A stretch of DNA of 64,000 nucleotides. Origin: Streptomyces albiflavescens (GTDB taxonomy: Bacteria; Actinomycetota; Actinomycetes; Streptomycetales; Streptomycetaceae). The notes under the pieces were generated by a model, which was given only the letters and a program-made list of their open reading frames with translations, ran no database searches and was not told where the DNA came from. Both the position numbers and the translations under genes were made by a program. Every line of letters starts with the position of its first letter. The stretch's first letter is position 1. Location of the stretch: NCBI RefSeq assembly GCF_014645835.1, contig NZ_BMMM01000014.1, forward strand, positions 229,620 through 293,619, read 5' to 3'. Shown here piece by piece: positions 1-9,400 of the stretch.

Positions 1-226
1 TACGTCAACTCACTCAAAACAGCTGGTAGTTGGCTCAGGTCACCCTTCCAGATACCGCCGCGGAATTTCGTAACGCAGGTCGAGGACGACGCTGGGCGCC
101 ACGATAGGGACCGATCGGCAACCGGACCATGATTGTTCTCGCCGATAGCCGCTGTACCGATGTTCGCCGAAGCCGGAGTTCGGTGCAGGCTTGGCGTCTG
201 AGTGTTGTCGCGGCAGAGTTCTGTGG

Positions 227-1035
227 GTGTCGGATGATCTGGTGCCTGATGACCTGTGGGAACGTGTCGCTCCGCTGTTGCCTCCTCGCCCGCCGAGGCG
301 CCGGCGGTATCCCGGCCGGCTGCCCGCGGATGACCGGGCGGCCCTGCGGGGGATCGTTTACGTTCTCTGCAAGGGCGTGAGCTGGGCGGATGTGCCCACG
401 GAGCGGATCGGCTGCAGCGGGGTGACGGCCTGGCGGCGGCTGCGGGACTGGACCGAGGCGGGCGTCTGGCCCCGCCTGCACGAGGTCCTTCTGGTCGAAC
501 TGCGCAAGGCCGGCCTGCTGGACATGGGTGATGCCGCGGTCGACGCCTCGCACGTCAGGGCCTTCAAAGGGAGGCTCATACCGGACCTTCGCCGGTGGAC
601 CGCGCACGTCCGGGCAGCAAGCACCACCTGATCACCGACCGGCACGGCACCCTTCTGGCCATCTCGCTGACCAGCGGAAACCGTCACGATGTCACCCAGT
701 TGATGCCGCTGCTCGACGCGATACCCCGCATCCGCGAGGTCCGTGGGCGACCGAGACACCGACCGGGTCGGCTGTTCGCCGACCGCGGCTACGACTACGA
801 CAAGTACCGCCGCCTCCTGCGGGCTCGTGGCATCACACCGAAGATCGCCCGCAAGGGCACCGCCCACGGCTCCGGCCTGGGCAAGATCCGCTGGGCCGTC
901 GAGCGGACCTCCGCCTGGCTCCACCAGTTCAAACGCCTCCGGATCCGCTACGAAATACGCGCCGACCTCCACCTCGGCCTGCTCCAACTCGCCTGCAGCA
1001 TCATCTGCTTGAGACGCCTCCGAACCTCATTCTGA
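227..1035 (+). mobile_element. IS5-family transposase split over two frames
   Basis: This is a DDE transposase of the IS5 group common in Streptomyces, encoded in two overlapping frames. The first frame starts at GTG 227 (VSDDLVPDDLWERVAPLLP) and carries the N-terminal helix-turn-helix region and the first Asp (DASHVRA). The second holds SKHHLITDRHGTLLAI, FADRGYDYDKYRR and AVERTSAWLHQFKRL with the later Asp and Glu. A -1 shift at the AAAGGGAG run near 567-574 joins the frames and restores the usual GEAHTGPSPVDRARPGSK bridge. This may be programmed frameshifting, as in other two-frame IS5 elements, or a mutation. The right end lies near AACTGATCATTTC at about 1032-1045 (read on the minus strand), directly against the stop of the next gene. 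I could not find a matching left inverted repeat. Confidence 0.85.
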
Positions 1036-1044
1036 AATGATCAG

Positions 1045-4000
1045 TTAGAGCGCCCTGCGGAGCGCCGAACCTGAGTCGTTGAGCAGGTCAGTGATCAGCT
1101 GCTGGGTCTCCAGCTCCACGTCGCAGTCCAACGCCCGGTTGATTTGCTGGACGCGCGTGATCGCGGTGTGCAGCCCCTGCCGGTTTCCGGCCGCGTGCTC
1201 GATGCGCATCCAGTCCCGATACAACAGCTCCGCCGTGTCGTCCACGTCGAGACCGGTCGCGACGGCCTGGCGGGCCGCGCTCGGGTCGTGGTGCGGGCCC
1301 GCGGGGGTGCGGTAGGTGCTCACGGTGTGCGCCACGTCGATGATGCGCGTGATCATCTCCTGCTGGTGGGGCTCGGCCCAGGGCAGGGGCTTGCCTGCGA
1401 ACGGGCGGCCCCGCACCAGAGCGAGCGCCTTCTCCAGATCGGGCAGGCCAGCCGGGCCCAGCGGCAGGGCGCGCTCGAGGAGCTGAAGGAAGCGGGTCCA
1501 GTCGCAGCGCACGCCGGGGGAGAGCTTGTACGGGTCCTCGCCGGAGCTGCGGCGAGGCACGTAGGGGCTGCCGGCGGGGTCGCTGCCCAGGGAGCGACGC
1601 AGGCCCTGCAGCCGGGCGTTGAGGGTGCTCGACGACCACGGGCTGACGGGATCCATGTCGGAGCACAGGATGTCGGCGTTCCGCCCGGGCCGGAAATACA
1701 ACAAGGCGGCGAGCTGTGCCATCCGCGGGCCGTGGCCGGTGCTGGCCACGCCGGTCACCTCTACCGGGCCCAGGACCCGGATCTCGGGGGCGTGCAGGTC
1801 ATGAGCCTCGCACTCATCCGCCTTTGGCACCTTGCCTTCCTCGACGGTGCTCTCGTCGTCAGCCTCTGCAGCCGCCGGGGCTGCCGCAGCTTGCGGGGCT
1901 GGGGGCGGCGTCGTTTCGGTGTCCGGGTCGTGTTCAGCCGCGGCTTGAGCCGATGCCGTCGCGGCGGGCAGCGGGCGGAGTCCGGACGGATCGGTGGTGG
2001 CGGCGAGCAGGGCCGCGAAGACCTCACCGCTCGCTGTCGGCGTCAACGAGGGGCTCGTGGCTGCGTCGGTCGTGGGCGCGGCGGTCTCTTGGGGCGCGCT
2101 CTGCTCGGGTTGCTGCACGCTGTCGGGCTCGTCCGGGACGTCCTGCCAGGGGCCCTCGGCCGGGTGGGCAGGTTGCCCGGACACTTTCAGGGCTGTGGTG
2201 ATCTGAAGGTAAGCGGCGTGCTCCAGGCGCTGCACCGTGATGTCGGCGCCGGCGTGGTCGAGGTGCTGCGGCTCGCTGAGTGAGGCGTTGAGGATCTGCG
2301 CCTCGGGGAAGTGCGCGGCCGCCGTACTCGCCGGGGCGATGAGCGTGACGGGAACCGTCCCGGCCTTGTCGATGACGTCGGCGAACTCCCAGGCCGTGTC
2401 CGCGTCCAGAGAAGACGCGCACAGCAGCAGGTAGGGCTGGTGACTGGTCTCGGGCATCTGGTGTGCTTCCAGCAGCCGCTCGCTCAGATCGCGCAGCGCG
2501 TGCGTGGCCTGCCGCATGTGGGCGATCCGGGTGGTGGGCAGCAGCTGCGGCAGGTCCTCGCCGAACCCGATCGTGACGACCTCGACTTCGCTTGCCCACG
2601 GGCTCATCCCGAGCTCCAGAGCGAGCGAGGTGCACACCTCGGTGATGTGGACCGGGTTGCCGTCCAGCAGCACGGCGGGCACCTGGGCGAGGTTGAGCAG
2701 CAGGAGGTCACCTGCTTCGGTGCTGCCGATCGTGACCAGCCCCGGATACGGCGCCGGTATTTCGCGGGCGGCCTCCTGGTCCAAGAGAGCGGCGTCGGTG
2801 GGCAGGATCCACCATCCGGCCTGCCCGGACACGAAGGGTGCCTGCGGTTCCTGGGCGAGGTCCTCGGGCAGCACCTCGAGCGCGCGGGCGCCGATCCGCG
2901 CGGCCCGCAGCTGAGGCACGTCCCCGTCGACCTCCTGAGCCACCTGGTGGGCCAGGGTCCGCAACGCCGCGTCCAGGCGGGCTGCGCCGCCGGGCTCGGC
3001 GGCGGCCGCCAACTGCGCCTCCGCTGCGGACGTCTCCGGCGCAATCGCGATCTTCTCGCCCGGCTTGCGGCGACGGCGCTGCAGCAGTCGGCGCAGCGCG
3101 AGCGCTCCGGTGACCGCGGCGGCCAGGAGCGCGCCGGCGCCGAGGACGGTACGCAGCTGCAGTGTGCTGCCCGCCGCAGGCGAGGCGGGTTCCTGGGATG
3201 CCGTCGCGGTGGGGGAGGGGGCATCGGACGCGGACGGGTCGGCGGACGCCGATGCGGAGGCGCTCGCGCTGGGGCGTGGCGTCGTGGATTCGGCCCCCTG
3301 CTCCTGGCCGGGCTGTTGGGTGGGGCGTTTGGTCGATGTGCTGGGCGCGGAGGTCTCCGGCGCGGGTCGGGTGGACTGACTTGGCGTGGGAGCGTGGGTG
3401 TCTGCGGGGTCGTCGCCCGGCTTCTGCCTGCCGTCTGGATCGCCGGTACTGGGCGGGGTGTGCGGCTTGCTGCTCGACTTGTCGTCGTGGCTGTCGGCCC
3501 GCGGCCGATCGTGCCGCTCCGGCTGCGCGCCGGGCACGGTGACCTGCTGCCCGGCGTAGATCACATCAGGGTTGGTGATCTTTGGCAGGCCGTCCGGCTG
3601 CGGCTGGCCCTGGCTGGCCTCGAACAGCTCGGGCCACTGGGTGCCGTCACCGAGCTCCTCCTCGGCGATTTTCGACAGATAGTCGCCGGGCTGCACCGTG
3701 ACGGTCTCCACGCGCTCGTCGGCGGCGGCCGGAACGCTGCCGTTCAGCTGTGTACGGGCGTTTCTCGCCACCGCGGTGAAGGGGCTTTTGGTTGGTGTGG
3801 CAGGGCGGGCATCGGCGGGCAGTTTGATGACCGCGCCTTTGGGGAGGTACTGGTCGCCAGCGGCGAGGCTTGGGATATCGGGGTTGAGGGCGGCGATGTC
3901 CTGCCACCGCTGTCCGCTGCCGAGGTACTCCTCCGCGAGGTCCCACGGCAGCTCGGTGGACGAGGTGACGGTGTACGTCGGCCTGTTGATGGCGTCGGGC

Positions 4001-4245
4001 GACGCGGACGTGGTGGGCGAGGCGCTGGGGGTGCTGTCGCCGGCTGTCTGGGTGGTGGTCACCGCGAGGGCGGGAGACGAGGTCGCCGCAGAGGCGGCGG
4101 TCGGTGCGAGCAGCACGATCCCGCCGACGAGGAAGGAGGCCACGGACTGCAGGCCGCCGAGGCCGCGCAGGCGCGGGGCGGAGCGGCGCCGGGCCACGGC
4201 GACGATCTCCAGGGCCACCGAGAGGGCGAACGCGGCCCAGGCCAC
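1045..4245 (-). CDS. LysM-BTAD membrane protein, 5'-truncated
   Basis: The 1066-aa reading frame has a hydrophobic N-terminal segment and two LysM-like modules (about residues 89-143 and 178-238). A Ser/Thr/Pro-rich linker follows, then a membrane helix near 357-385, a central alpha/beta region, and a C-terminal winged-helix plus BTAD region (about 830-1066, beginning EIRVLGPVEVTG). LysM modules usually bind peptidoglycan, and BTAD is the SARP-type activation domain, so this family probably couples the envelope to regulation. The start is not natural: homologous-looking sequence continues upstream as SPDDGTFFFTAITCIGWVAW until a stop near 4330, with no ATG, GTG or TTG before the GTG at 4245. 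The first one or two membrane helices are missing. The TAA stop abuts the IS5 right end, so the C-terminus may also have been altered. Expression is doubtful. Confidence 0.75.
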   Translation of the reverse strand: MAWAAFALSVALEIVAVARRRSAPRLRGLGGLQSVASFLVGGIVLLAPTAASAATSSPALAVTTTQTAGDSTPSASPTTSASPDAINRPTYTVTSSTELPWDLAEEYLGSGQRWQDIAALNPDIPSLAAGDQYLPKGAVIKLPADARPATPTKSPFTAVARNARTQLNGSVPAAADERVETVTVQPGDYLSKIAEEELGDGTQWPELFEASQGQPQPDGLPKITNPDVIYAGQQVTVPGAQPERHDRPRADSHDDKSSSKPHTPPSTGDPDGRQKPGDDPADTHAPTPSQSTRPAPETSAPSTSTKRPTQQPGQEQGAESTTPRPSASASASASADPSASDAPSPTATASQEPASPAAGSTLQLRTVLGAGALLAAAVTGALALRRLLQRRRRKPGEKIAIAPETSAAEAQLAAAAEPGGAARLDAALRTLAHQVAQEVDGDVPQLRAARIGARALEVLPEDLAQEPQAPFVSGQAGWWILPTDAALLDQEAAREIPAPYPGLVTIGSTEAGDLLLLNLAQVPAVLLDGNPVHITEVCTSLALELGMSPWASEVEVVTIGFGEDLPQLLPTTRIAHMRQATHALRDLSERLLEAHQMPETSHQPYLLLCASSLDADTAWEFADVIDKAGTVPVTLIAPASTAAAHFPEAQILNASLSEPQHLDHAGADITVQRLEHAAYLQITTALKVSGQPAHPAEGPWQDVPDEPDSVQQPEQSAPQETAAPTTDAATSPSLTPTASGEVFAALLAATTDPSGLRPLPAATASAQAAAEHDPDTETTPPPAPQAAAAPAAAEADDESTVEEGKVPKADECEAHDLHAPEIRVLGPVEVTGVASTGHGPRMAQLAALLYFRPGRNADILCSDMDPVSPWSSSTLNARLQGLRRSLGSDPAGSPYVPRRSSGEDPYKLSPGVRCDWTRFLQLLERALPLGPAGLPDLEKALALVRGRPFAGKPLPWAEPHQQEMITRIIDVAHTVSTYRTPAGPHHDPSAARQAVATGLDVDDTAELLYRDWMRIEHAAGNRQGLHTAITRVQQINRALDCDVELETQQLITDLLNDSGSALRRAL

Positions 4246-4330
4246 CCAGCCGATGCAGGTGATGGCTGTGAAGAAGAATGTGCCGTCGTCGGGGCTCCAC
4301 AGGACGTCGATGCCGCTGTGAGTTCTCGCC

Positions 4331-4739
4331 TCGTCTCAGGCGCATGAGATTGTCTGCTGCTCCGTCGACTTGGGTCCCTGCCCGTGCATGAGATTGATCT
4401 TGATATCGGTTGCGAGCTTATGACCAGCACATTTGACAGTGCGTGCATCTATGACCTGAAGTGTTGAAGGGTTTGAGGTGCGGGACCTCGATCCATCTGA
4501 GATTCCCTGACGCCGTTGAGAACCCTTATGGCAGTGAGCGGTTCTGGTGCAGGTCAGGCCCGATCCTAGGGGTCGAGCGTGGCAGCGAGACGATCGGGCT
4601 TTATCCCTCGATCGAGTAGATCCGCCCTCTGTTGTCGGGCGGGTCGCCGACCCGGGCCCCACAGCCCCGGCTGCCGCCGCCCCGTGGAACTGTCACTACC
4701 CTCGTGCACGGCCGGAGGCCGCACGGCGGGCGACCGTCC
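4331..4739. other. Non-coding spacer upstream of relaxase remnant
   Basis: No gene is recognisable here. The stretch 4360-4540 is richer in A/T than its surroundings and does not continue the truncated LysM-BTAD gene. It may be the remains of whatever removed that gene's 5' end. The last part, from about 4690, drifts into the relaxase-like reading frame. Confidence 0.4.
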
Positions 4740-5110
4740 TCGGGCGCCCGGTCGGCGGCATCGCCTCTCCTCTGCTCGCCCTGGACTTGGTGCTGCGGCC
4801 GCCGCCGTCCGCGCACGTGCTGTGGGCCCTGGGCGACGACGCCACCCGCAGCGTGCTGCAGGACTGCCGGACCATCGCCCGGGACAAGACGCTGGCCTGG
4901 GTGGAGGAGGCGGTGGCAGGGTGCGGTGGGGGAGCGGCGGTCGCCACCAGGCCCCTGTCCTGGACGGCCTGATTGTCGCCGTATTCCGCCACGGGGAGCG
5001 GCGGTCGCCACCAGGCCCCTGTCCTGGACGGCCTGATTGTCGCCGTATTCCGCCACTACGAATCCCGCTCCCGTCAGCCGCTCCTCCACGAGCACGCCCT
5101 GCTGTCCGAG
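4740..5110 (+). pseudogene. MobF-type relaxase remnant
   Basis: Two pieces of a conjugative MobF (TrwC/TraA) relaxase are visible. The first reads LDLVLRPPPSAHVLWALGDD and continues to DKTLAWVEEAVA, matching the conserved 'GxDLxFxPPKSVSVLWAL' core. The second reads LIVAVFRHYESRSRQPLLHE followed by HALLS, matching the histidine-rich metal-binding block before the end of the relaxase core. The two lie in different frames and are separated by a 64-bp tandem duplication and at least one further frameshift. The N-terminal tyrosines and the helicase half are absent. It was presumably part of an actinomycete conjugative element, as the nearby integrase and LysM-BTAD remnants suggest. It cannot make an active enzyme. 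Confidence 0.75.
4929..5056. repeat. 64-bp perfect tandem duplication
   Basis: Positions 4929-4992 and 4993-5056 are identical 64-bp copies in direct tandem. Since 64 is not a multiple of three, the duplication breaks the relaxase frame. Only the second copy continues into the conserved HEHALLS segment. Confidence 0.95.
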
Positions 5111-5446
5111 GGCGGCTTCCATGTCGGTGATGAGGTCGGTGAAGGGGCGGGTGTTTCCGTGGCGGGCGGGAAGGGGGCCGCAGGTGATGAGGCTGGCGCG
5201 GCCCGCGAGTTGGGCGCCGCGGATGCCGCTGAAAAGGGGTGTGGCGCCCTCACCGTGTCCCAGGCCGCCGCCCACCTGCGGGAGGGCGGGCAGGCATACC
5301 AGGACTTCCTCCGCGGGGGCGCCGTCTGCATCATGGACGCCCTGAACAGCGACTCGAAGACGGCCGGTCGGTCCTGTCTGCCCGTACCCCCGAGGACACG
5401 GCCGCTGCTGCTCGCAGGAGGAGGGGGACACACCCCGCGGGTGCAC
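5060..5446 (-). other. Coding-like minus-strand segment, unrecognised
   Basis: On the minus strand a frame with high third-position GC reads through phrases such as EEVLVCLPALPQVGGG, LAGRASLITCGPLPARHG and PFTDLITDMEAALGQQG. It then runs into the antisense of the relaxase remnant without a natural end. It looks like the fragment of a real protein, but I do not recognise the family and see no clear start. It could be chance coding signal in GC-rich DNA. Confidence 0.3.
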
Positions 5447-5498
5447 GCGGTGCGTGGCTTACCCTTGCGGCTCCTGCGGCCAGGGAGGGCCGCTGTTC

Positions 5499-6107
5499 AT
5501 GGGGGGATGCGCTGTGCGCGCTTGTGTTCGCCGTGCCATTGTGCCGGCTGTGGTCATGTCCGCTCTCGCGGTGGGGTGTTCGGGAGAGCGTCACTCGGAT
5601 GAGGGGGCTGCGAAGCCGTCGGTGTCGGCACAGGCGGTTGCGGAGCCTGTCTCGGAGCCGCCGGAGGAGCCGTCCTCGCCGGCGCTCGCCCCGTTGCTGA
5701 TGGTCGGGACGGTCGGTCCGTTTACGGCCGTGGACGGGTCTGACGAGTCGGTGTCGACGAAGATGCGCGTCAGCGTCCGGTCGGCCAAGTACATGTCGGC
5801 CGCGGAGCTCGGCGCATCGCACGAGCCGAAGCGCGGGCAGTACGTCGTCCTCACGCTCACGATCAAGAACGTCGGGAACGAGACCGGGCGTTTCAGCCCG
5901 TACGGCGCGATGAGGTGCCAGGACGGGGCAGGCGCGCGGGACTGCACGACGCGGGAGTCCGTCGGCGGACGGGACGTCGACAGGCAGTACGCGCCGGGCC
6001 AGTCCGTGACGGGCAGTGTCGTCCTCGACGTCGTCCGCAGGGGCGGGACGGTGACCTACTTCGACGCCCCGGGGAGACCGTCGTTCACCGTGCTGCTGCC
6101 GAGCTAG
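5499..6107 (+). CDS. Lipoprotein with DUF4352-like beta-sandwich
   Basis: This is a 202-aa exported lipoprotein. The start at ATG 5499 has AGGGAGGG nine bases upstream; GTG 5514 is an alternative. The N-terminus has Arg residues, a hydrophobic stretch (AIVPAVVMSALAV) and a lipobox ending in Cys (AVGCSG). A Ser/Pro/Glu-rich linker follows. The C-terminal domain contains GQYVVLTLTIKNVGNETGRF and ends with TVTYFDAPGRPSFTVLLPS, the pattern of DUF4352/immunoprotective extracellular beta-sandwich domains. The protein should be anchored to the outer face of the membrane. Its substrate or partner is unknown. It stands alone between degraded mobile DNA and the RHS gene. Confidence 0.8.
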   Translation: MGGCAVRACVRRAIVPAVVMSALAVGCSGERHSDEGAAKPSVSAQAVAEPVSEPPEEPSSPALAPLLMVGTVGPFTAVDGSDESVSTKMRVSVRSAKYMSAAELGASHEPKRGQYVVLTLTIKNVGNETGRFSPYGAMRCQDGAGARDCTTRESVGGRDVDRQYAPGQSVTGSVVLDVVRRGGTVTYFDAPGRPSFTVLLPS

Positions 6108-6487
6108 ACGCCGGACAGGCCTCAGCCTCGCTCGCGGGAATTTCCCTCCGCGGCGGGGCTGCGCTGTGCTTGATGGGGCTGGATGCGGCCCTGCGCTGCG
6201 GCCACGCAAAAACTCGAATCAGGACAATGCTGCTTGAAGTGCAGGTCAGGCTCCTGCATGGCAGGTCACCCACGTGTGGAGAACGTCACAGCTCCAGGAT
6301 GGAACCTGCGAACGAACCCTCTATTCACGCCCTGTTCACAGGAACTACTGTCCCGCTTCACTGATCAAATTCCGGGTCGGGCCGATCCCATCGTGCTGGG
6401 GAGCACGTTCGGCGTGCCCGGATGACGGCAGTTGATTCATTGGACTGTCCTTGCGTGTGATGCAGGTGGCATGCGTGGGGGGTTCGA
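6108..6487. other. Intergenic region upstream of the RHS gene
   Basis: No gene was seen. The region is less GC-rich around 6200-6460 than its flanks and presumably holds the RHS promoter. A short hairpin (GTGCT, four-base loop, AGCAC) lies near 6393-6406. I could not assign -35/-10 boxes with confidence. Confidence 0.4.
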
Positions 6488-9400
6488 GTGGCCGTAAGGC
6501 GTGCGCGTTACCTGTCAGTTGGGCTGGCCGGTGCTTTGATGGCCGGCCTGCTGTCGACGATGTCGGTGGTGTCGCCGCCCGAGGCTGCCGCTGCGGAGGA
6601 CTCGACACCGATCGTGCCCTCCCAGTCGCTGGGTACGGTGCCCGCGCAGCAGGCGGAGGAAGTGGGCAAGGCGCTGCCCGCGCCCAACTGGCCGAGTGCG
6701 GCCGAGGCGACGGTGGACCTGTCGCAGGTGGCGCCCGGTGATGCGGGGGCGGTGACGCCGAGCGCGTCCGCGTCGCAGTCGCAGGACCCAGACCTCACTG
6801 AGGTCGGTGACGTGGTCGAGGTGGCTCCTGTGCCCGAAGGCGATGGTGCTGTCGCCCAACTGGCCTCGGCACGGCTCACGGACGACGACGCGTCACCGTC
6901 CACGGGCCCCGGCCCTTCGGACAGCCCCGAAGCGGCCACTTCACCGATGCCCGAGCCGAGCGTGACCTCCTCACCCGAGCCCTCGGTCTCCGCTTCGGCA
7001 TCGACTGGGCCTGCGGACGACCCGGTGTCTCCCGATCAGGTCGATGTGCGGGTGCTGGACCGTGCCGATGTCGCGCCGGCGGGAGGGGTCGGGCTCGGTC
7101 TGCAGGTCACTCGCGCCGACGGGGTTGCCACGCCGGGGCAGGTGCAGGTCAGCATCGACTACTCCGGCTTCAAGTACGCATACGGCGGCGAGTTCGCTTC
7201 CCGGTTGCGGCTCGTGAAGCTTCCCGCCTGTGCGTTGGAGACCCCTGATGCCGAGGGTTGCACGAGCCGTGAGTTCGTGCCGGTGGACAACGACACCACT
7301 GCGGGCACGCTGACCGCGACGGTGGTGGCGGAGCCGGACGACAGCGGGCTGTCCTCGCAGTTGACGAGTGGTGCGGGTGCGAGCGTGTACGCGGTGACAA
7401 CCGGCTCGTCCTCGGACCAGGGTGACTACCGGGCCTCGACGCTGTCACCGACCGGGTCCTGGGACGTGGCGACCGGCTCCGGCGCCTTCACCTACAGCCT
7501 CCCGGTGCAGCTGCCCAAGCCGGCGATGGGGTCGGCCCCTTCGCTGGCGATGACGTACAACTCGCAGTCGGTGGACGGCCGCACCTCGGCCACCAACAAC
7601 CAGGCTTCCTGGGTCGGCATGGGCTGGGACCTGGGCGTCGGTTTCATCGAACGGCGCTATCGCAACTGCAGCCAGGACGGTCTGAAGACGATCGGCGACA
7701 TGTGCTGGGACTCGCCGAACACGGCCGAGGAGCCGGACGGCGCGGTCTACGTCATCAATCTCAACGGCGTCACCTCGCAGCTCATCCAGGACAACACCGG
7801 TACCGGCTCCTATCACGTGCAGGACGACCCGGGCTGGCGGGTGCAGCACCTGACGGGCGGGCACGGCGCGGACGACGAGTACTGGGTGATCTCCACTCAG
7901 GACGGGAAGCGCTTCTACTTCGGCTGGGGCCGCTCCGAGCGCACGAGTGAGGCGACGTCCTCGGTCTTCACCGAACCCGTGGTCGGCAACGACCCGGGCG
8001 AGCCGTGTCACGATCAGTTCCCCGAGCCGTGTTCGCAGGCGTGGCGGTGGAACCTGGACCGCACCGTGGATGCCAACGAGGTGGAGTCCGTCTACCTCTA
8101 CGACAAGGAGTACAACTACTACCGCTCTGTCGCCAACACCGACAAAGCCAGGAAGTACACGGCGGGCGGCTATCTGACCGAGATCCAGTACGGGTGGCCG
8201 ACGCAGATTGCCGGCTCCAAGCCGACCGGCAGGGTCGTCCTGTCCCATGTGGGGCGGTGCGTGGAGCGGATGTCGGACGCTGACCCGCTGCGCAGCGAGC
8301 CGAAAGACTGCCCCTCGATCTCTTCCGAGCCGTCGTCGTATCCGGATGTGCCCATCGACTTGATGTGTGACGGCTCGTCGGCGGACTACTACTGCGCGGG
8401 CAAGACGTATTACCCCACGTTCTTCAGCAAGGACATGCTGTGGGACATCAAGACGTACGTGCTGGACACGTCGGCCAGCGGCTGGGACCTGGTGCAGCAG
8501 TACCAGACCAAGCACGGGCTGCCCAACCCGGACGGCTCGGTCGGCAAGACGCTGTGGCTGGACTACGTGCAGCGCGAGACGTACGGCTCGGGCGACGACA
8601 TCATCCTGCCGGTCATCAACTTCAACGGCATCGACCTGGACAACCAGGTCGGCACCAAGGAGCTGTACTTCCGCCGGATCGAGACGATCCACGGGGACCT
8701 CGGAGCGACCACCACGGTCTCCTACGGCTCGCCCAACGCGTGCAGCTCGGACAACTACCCCTCCCAGTCGTCGAACACTCAGGACTGCTACTGGCAGAAA
8801 TGGACCCCCGAAGGGGCGACCGACTTCACCACCGGCTGGTTCAAGAAGTTCCTGGTCACGAAGGTCACCGTCGATCCGACGGTGACCAGCAACCAGGACG
8901 GCGCCCCGGAGATGACGACCAGCTACGACTACCAGGGCGGGGCCGGCTGGCGCTTCACCAACGACCCGCTCACCGCGGACGACGACGAGACCTGGTCGGA
9001 CTGGCGCGGCTACCAGCGCGTCGAGGTCACCACCGGCACCGGCACCGTCAAACACTCCACCTTCCACTGGCTCTACCGCGGCCTCGACGGCGACCGCACC
9101 GACAAGGACGACGCCTCCAAGACCCGCTCGGTCAGCGTCACCGACGGTGAGGGAACCTCCTACACCGACTCGCCGTGGCTGCAGGGCAACACGATCGAGA
9201 CGTCGAAGCGGGACGACACCGGCGACTCACACGAACGGGTCTTCCACCAGTACTGGGTCCACAACACCGCGACCTACAACGGGTTGCCCGACGCCCGCTT
9301 CGTCCGCGAGAAGGAATCCACCACCGCCACCAAAGTCTCGACCGGCTGGCGCGAGCACGTCGTACAGAACGAGTTCGACGACACGCTTAACACCTCCGCC

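Noticed and set aside
2311..4347. A 678-residue plus-strand frame across the LysM-BTAD gene
   Set aside because: The minus-strand frame has clear LysM and BTAD motifs; the plus frame is low-complexity and unrelated to any family.
7445..9067. Long minus-strand frame opposite the RHS gene
   Set aside because: The plus strand encodes continuous RHS shell sequence here; the antisense frame has only Val/Arg/Gly-rich shadow composition.
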